The notes under the pieces were generated by a model. It was not told the DNA's origin and did not search any database. It saw only the letters and a list, made by a program, of their open reading frames with translations. Of a stretch of 64,000 bases of DNA, positions 59,062 through 64,000 are shown piece by piece. The stretch spans positions 4,183,002 through 4,247,001 of the forward strand of contig CM074804.1 in assembly GCA_037447605.1 (NCBI GenBank), read 5' to 3'. Each line of letters opens with the position of its first letter. The stretch's first letter is position 1. The position numbers and the translations under genes were made by a program. This DNA comes from Zygnema circumcarinatum (Eukaryota > Streptophyta > Zygnematophyceae > Zygnematales > Zygnemataceae).

Positions 59062-60833
59062 TTTCGACGCATCCCCCCGCCCACAAATTTCATACAGGGC
59101 GAGTTTTGCAGTGGCCTAAGTGCCTTCTCGGCGAATACTTAGGGCTCGGCTCTCCAATCAACTCGTCGTGTGATTGGATTTTTGACTCCTTTCTGACGGA
59201 AACACCCCCAATTTTAATTCCGCAACTCATTGTAAAATTCTACAGCAGGAAGGCAAAGTGTTTAGTAAATTTGTTTGTATTAGTTTTAATGGTATTGAAG
59301 CAGAGCATGTCTTTTAAGTGTCTTTTTGGTTAACGTTCCAAAATTCGCACAGGACAAGTAATGTGGATAGGATACATGCAGTGGTCGGGAATTCTTGACT
59401 TGGCTAAGAATATGGCTGAGAAGAAACTCTGATGAAAAAAAGGACTACCTATGTACGACTTCAATCAATTTTATACTCGGCTATAACTTGGCTTGGCTGG
59501 TCGGAGCTTGACTGGACTGGTTAGTACTTGCACGTGTTACTTCGCCAGTCCTTAGTCACATTTTTATTTTAAATTTATAGATTTGTAATTGCAATAGACC
59601 GGCGTTTGGACATCACACGCCTGAACAGGCAGTCGCAGCCCGAACCGCCATGAAACCGCCATGCAAGGGTGGTGACAGCCGCAGTGCCCAATCCTTACAG
59701 GGAGGGTATGACGGCATGCTTGAGAGCACGGCTGTAGAAAATGTGACGAAGGTGTGGCTGTTGACCACCCCTGTGATCACTACTCGAGTGACTAATTTGC
59801 CATCCACTGGGCAATCTTTATCACAAGTCATCATTTAGCCGAGCAAAGCCAACGATTCGATAAGTAAGACTGCCACCACTACATGTCACCAAATTTCTAG
59901 TTTGTTACGTTTTGAGCTTGTCGATGTAAAGGTTTTCTCTCTATATTTTCTGGGTTTCTCATGCCTCCAAAGGAAAAGAAAAAACCCAGAAAGAAACCCC
60001 AGAAATCTGGTGCTGTGTAGTGTGCGCTTGATGTTTGTTAGACGGGCCTTTAGCGGTAAGGCAGGCTTTAGGTTTTACAGTTTTGAATATCTTTATCGTT
60101 AATACTCGTTGTTCGTACTCTGTAGGCCTTGTTGTTTACGATGTCATAATCCATTCTTGATTATTTTTTCTTTCTTTTTATCATCCTGACTACTTCAGTA
60201 GTCATTTCTAGCAGAGGCTGGAGAGATATTGGCGCAGCTCTGATCTGTGCTATCCTTGTGGAACCTGCCGTGAGCCGGTCATCCAAAAAGCATTCATTTT
60301 GTCTGCACTTCCATTTTAATGAGACCTTTTGTGCTCACATTTTTTGCTTCATTGACTTAGACAGGTCGCTGTACGATTGATATGAACGCGGATAATTGTA
60401 AGTACGTCACCGAGAAACGAGCAAACCATTGATGTATTTGCATGATTTTCCTTTAAAAAAAGAACACGTATGGTAATATTAGAGACTAACGTCTGATAGA
60501 GAAGAGATTTGGTCGTCGGCCAAAAGCCCTTGTAGTGGACGCAGCGGCGGGATTTAGCAGACGCATGCAGGCCACCCCACGCTCCAGTTACGCGAGCAGG
60601 CCCGTCCAACCCTCCGAACATGGCTGTGGCGCACATCGCCGTTCCACGCTCCTCCACTTTCCAGCCGCGCGATCTCGTCACTCTCTCCCTCTCTCTCGCA
60701 GACGTCGCAGCTCGCTCCCCAGCAGCTCCGTCATCACTTCAAAGCCAAATCCTGATCAGGATCGGCGCCCGAAGTCTGACCCCCGAATGGAGCTCAAAAC
60801 ATAAAGAGCTTGAAGGGTTCAGTTTGAACTCTG
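59062..60833. other. Intergenic stretch between FEX and the YbaK-domain gene
   Basis: Includes the FEX 3' UTR. Recurring ACTTGGCT/GACTTGG words occur at 59388-59535. The 60540-60830 part is GC-richer and likely promoter/5' UTR of the next gene. No ORF resembles a known protein. Confidence 0.5.
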
Positions 60834-62842
60834 ATGCTGAACCCCGGCATGGGTGAGGGCGCTCATGGCTGCTGGACTTGCAGTCCACTGGCTGAACTCC
60901 CTCCTGCCGGAGCTCCCCCCTCGCTTTCTCTGTTGCCAGCAACAGAGCTTCCCTCTTCGTCCGCGCAGTTTCTAACGGAGGTTATGGAACGACAGACGCG
61001 CATTCTGCATAGTATTACAATGTTGGAGGAGAGGCTCTGCCTGAATGGGATAGTTGCAAAATTTGGAGCATTATCATCACATTCTTATATGTCTGGAAGT
61101 GCGGACGGACTGCTCAAAACCCTAAAGCCGGAAACTCCAGGTGAAGTGGATAAATTAAATCATGAACTTGAGGTTAATTCTCAGTGCGGTACACAAGTTC
61201 GGCTGGAAGCTATTTTACGAGCAGCTGGTGCTCAACATTTTAAGTTTGTACGAGTTCCGAGCGATTATTATGAGCATTCGTATGATTATCGGCGGGAGGC
61301 GCTTGGAGCCGCATCAGTGGAGCATCTCTGCAAAAGCATTGTCATGGTGTGGAGGCAGACATGCACGCCTTTAAGCCTAACAATGTTTCTACTTCAGGGT
61401 TTCCAGTTCGTCCTTTTTGATTTCCTCTAGAATGCAGTAGGCGTTCTTTTCCTGTACGCTGCTCTGTCTCAGCTTTGTATACAAACTGGCAGTTAACCTT
61501 GTCCATGGAATTTCGCAGGGAGCGCTTCTGTTGTCTGTGATGTAGAACTGTAACACTCTTTGTCTGTCTCCCCTCCCCCTCACCCCCCACCAAGTAAAAA
61601 GAGGAAAAAAAATAACAATTTTAGTATGGTTTTTGCCCGGCAGGTGAATACACAAGCGGCGCAAGAGGTGGTGAATTGCAGTGACCTCAAGAACTCCAAG
61701 TATTATGTGGTGGTGGTTCAGGTGGGGGGCCTATCCACTCTTGTCTCAATTTTATAACGGTTTCCGCCATTTCGAATGATTTTTCACATTTAACTCAGAG
61801 TTGCTATCCAGTCTTTTTAAACAAAAGAGTTCCATTCTGTTCAAATTTTAAATGTGTTCAGCTTTTTCAAGGGTTACAGTTTTCCAGGCTTTTAGTTAAA
61901 CTTGATAGTAGTCGGGTTATTTAAGGGCTTTCCTTTCATGCATTTTGAGATTTTATTTGAAACGAGTTGAAACGCTTCAGGTGTCTTTGGGAACTCAGGT
62001 TGTTCTATGCAATATCCTCTACATGCTGCCTGTTATTGGAAGCTGAACTGTTTGTTGCATGTGCCCCTTTGCAGTATGCAACGCGATTAAATGCGGAAAA
62101 GGTGCGCCAGTTCATCCATTCATTGAATGAAGGAAAAATTCCCAAAAAGCGCTTCAACAGTAAGGCTTTCCACTTGCACAAAGGACCTGAGAGGGAAACA
62201 TGATTGCTCAGTCGGTAGTGTTCAACATACTCTGGTTTTCATGCAAAACATTACGTTCTCCAGCTTTCCTTCTGCTTCTTCTCATCATACTTCCACTGCG
62301 CCTACCTATCGACTCTTGACAAGACCCCTCTTATAGTCGGAACGATGTTCAGGCTGCCGCCCTTCCTCTATACCTTTTACTGTACGAAAAGATAAAGGTC
62401 TCCATTCCAACTTGCACCTTCTCCTTCCCTTCCTTGCTCCAAACTGACCTGAAAATCCACACGCTCGGGATGGTAGCACAGTGAGGTTGGCGCCTGAGGA
62501 GGACTCGCATGCACTGACTGGATTCGAGCATAACGCCGTCACTCCTATTGGAATGAAAACGCCAATTCCTGTAAGCAGTCTTCTTTCTTCATTTTTTTCT
62601 TTTAGCCTTTTTACGCCTTCCACCTCAGTTTCCTTTTCCATGCGATGTGCCCCCCCTGCTTTTATGTTGATCTGTGTTTCGATTCCGTATTTCAAACGCA
62701 GGTCATTCTGTCTGATGCGATCGTGCGACTGCAGCCCGATTTCTTTTGGTTGGGAGGCGGGGAACCTGACCTAAAGCTTGGGATCAAAACAAGCGAATTC
62801 ATTCGCGTGGTCCGCCCGTTCATCACCGATTGCACCCATTGA
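60834..62842 (+). CDS. YbaK/aminoacyl-tRNA deacylase-domain protein
   Basis: Member of the YbaK/ProX family, which hydrolyses mischarged aminoacyl-tRNAs in trans; the plant protein resembles Arabidopsis At4g16510. Exons: 60834-61346, 61644-61721, 62075-62159, 62482-62570, 62702-62842, sum 906 nt, 301 aa. The N-terminal ~130 residues have a Pro/Ser/Leu-rich leader and a helical segment (LTEVMERQTRILHSITMLEERL). The YbaK domain runs from SVEHLCKSIVMVNTQAAQEV through YYVVVVQYATRLNAEKVRQF, MRLAPEED, TGFEHNAVTPIGMKTPIPV and QPDFFWLGGGEPDLKLG to FITDCTH and stop. The ATG at 60834 is the first in frame, but MERQ (60984) is an alternative and an upstream exon is possible. Substrate tRNA is not determinable from sequence. 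Confidence 0.9.
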
Positions 62843-62897
62843 TTTCTTCAGAAGTTCGACACCGATTGCACCCATTGATTTTTTCAGAAGTTCGACA
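62823..62897 (+). repeat. ~37-bp tandem duplication across the YbaK-gene stop codon
   Basis: The stretch CACCGATTGCACCCATTGAT...AGAAGTTCGA occurs twice in tandem, nearly identically. The first copy contains the stop codon TGA (62840-62842); the second lies in the 3' UTR. Confidence 0.88.
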
Positions 62898-63729
62898 AAA
62901 ATAGATGAGTCTTTGGCAAACATTGACGCGTCTGTCCATAGTTATTATGGTTTCATAAGCCAGTTTTTCCCTTACCGGATTCTCTCAAGCCGGTTGCCTT
63001 GAGTCTGTTCAGTGATCGGTTTTAATAAAAAAAAATAAACAAAGGAGAAGGCATTTACATGCTTAAGGAGCAAATCGCGATATGAAAAAAATGTTTTGTT
63101 TCTCTTTTCTCCAATTTTCTCAGAAAAGGGGTAAAGTAAAAAAGAGTTTGCTGTCATTATTTGTTCCATGGTCTCAAGCAAACGGAGACGATGGAGTAGA
63201 GTACACACGTGGAAGCTGTTGGCTGTTTGCAACCGCTCCTAACTCGATTTATTTTCTGGACACTCTACCATAAAAACCCTAAAACCCCTAGAAATTTAAC
63301 CGAACTACACGATTTTGAGTGTTCGGGTACTTAGAATCTGTACAGTGCTTGTTGGAGTTTCTGCCTTGCCTTATTTTAGCAAAGTTATGGGCCCCAAAAA
63401 GATATTAAAACAACAATGAGTAGAACAATGTCAATTTTTGTTTGTCAAACACCTGGCCAGCTTTGATTTTTTTTATAGATGTCCATCTTTGACGGGCGTG
63501 ACCAGCAATGGTGCGGCCAATGGACTCTGCTCCTCTGCCTGTCCTCGAAAAAAACCTCCTCTCAACCTGTAACAAAAGGTGGCCCCACATTCAGCTCTCT
63601 TTCTTTGTATCACTCCCGTTTTTTTATGAATTCTAAACTTTTATTTGCGAGTTAAATTTGAAGGAAATGACACAACACCCTCCACAGCCACGGAAACAAT
63701 GCAGCAGTACAACCCCCCACTTGAACTTG
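62898..63729. other. Convergent intergenic stretch
   Basis: Between the convergent YbaK-domain gene and the NRAMP-like gene. AT-rich, with a TAATAAAAAAAAATAAA run at 63023-63040 suitable for polyadenylation and CCCTAAAACCCC at 63278-63290. No gene seen. Confidence 0.6.
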
Positions 63730-63957
63730 TTAAGCGCACCTTTGCCAAGAGTCCGTCGATTTCAAACATTGTTGGAAAATTCTTCTAGCGCTGGTGGGTC
63801 CCACCACAAGGTACGCGATGAAGGCGAGATAGGCGCCCCCTCCTGTGCAGGCGAGAGAGATGCCGAGGCGTGTGGGAGGGAAGGAGACCGCTGCTACGTG
63901 GTACAGCAGGTAGAGGTTGATGCCTATGACAAGGACGCTGATGAGGGAGGCTATCAC
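63730..63957 (-). CDS. NRAMP-like metal transporter, C-terminal exon only
   Basis: Last exon of a minus-strand gene whose remainder lies beyond the window edge. It codes 75 residues plus stop after a clean GAGCAG acceptor at 63958. Two hydrophobic helices are visible: VIASLISVLVIGINLYLLY and ISLACTGGGAYLAFIAYLVV, the typical spacing of the last two helices in plant NRAMP divalent-metal transporters (GIN-Y-L after the first, AYLAAIAYLV-like second). A polar tail of ~25 residues (RRIFQQCLKSTDSWQRCA) follows. Only this end is visible, so the family call is moderate. Confidence 0.55.
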   Translation of the reverse strand: MIASLISVLVIGINLYLLYHVAAVSFPPTRLGISLACTGGGAYLAFIAYLVVGPTSARRIFQQCLKSTDSWQRCA

Positions 63958-64000
63958 CTGCTCAACAACACAATGGGAGCAAGACATGAAGACTGTCGGT

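Noticed and set aside
1-64000. tRNA, rRNA or organelle insertions
   Set aside because: No T-loop GTTCGAATC box with cloverleaf partners and no rRNA-like sequence were found by eye.

Overview
Nuclear DNA of a streptophyte green eukaryote, most likely a charophyte-grade alga or an early-diverging land-plant lineage. The evidence is intron-rich genes with GT..GCAG introns (plus two GC-AG introns) and families typical of green plants: a TIFY-CCT-GATA factor, a plant-type F-box/MYND protein, a plastid-type RNase J, a plant RECQL2 helicase and a transit-peptide-bearing HSP20. No bacterial, organellar, tRNA or rRNA gene was seen. The species cannot be fixed from the sequence alone.

Layout. 1-4025 (+): V-ATPase subunit d, 5' end outside the window. 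4026-6705: intergenic, with an intact-looking hAT-type MITE and an AACCATTG-rich fold-back element. 6706-14607 (-): RNase J, 16 exons. It shares a 298-bp divergent promoter interval with 14906-22577 (+), the RECQL2 helicase, 20 exons, whose last codons lie in a telomere-like repeat. 22578-27325: repeat-rich intergenic DNA with a TTCAGGG/TTCGGGG array. 27326-28285 (-): intronless Ser/Thr kinase. 28286-36207: a nest of non-autonomous DNA transposons (second hAT MITE, TA-flanked elements, a 251-bp-arm hairpin, a 2.9-kb element with perfect 26-bp inverted ends filled with purine/pyrimidine arrays), ending at a 100-N gap. 36965-40755 (+): TTI2-like HEAT protein, 5' end lost near the gap. 43128-45148 (+): F-box/MYND protein. 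47800-50011 (-): TIFY/CCT/GATA factor. 52768-54198 (-): plastid HSP20-like protein. 54841-55375: second AACCATTG element. 56667-59061 (+): FEX fluoride exporter. 60834-62842 (+): YbaK/aminoacyl-tRNA deacylase-domain protein. 63730-63957 (-): last exon of an NRAMP-like metal transporter.

Exon chains were built by hand from splice signals, phase and remembered family sequence. RNase J, RECQL2, F-box/MYND, GATA, HSP20, FEX and YbaK chains each sum to a multiple of three. The genes are ordinary single eukaryotic loci with no operon logic; RECQL2 and TTI2 are both genome-maintenance genes, but nothing suggests co-regulation. The most unusual material is the 30.2-36.2 kb transposon nest and the CGTACGG word enrichment in intergenic DNA.
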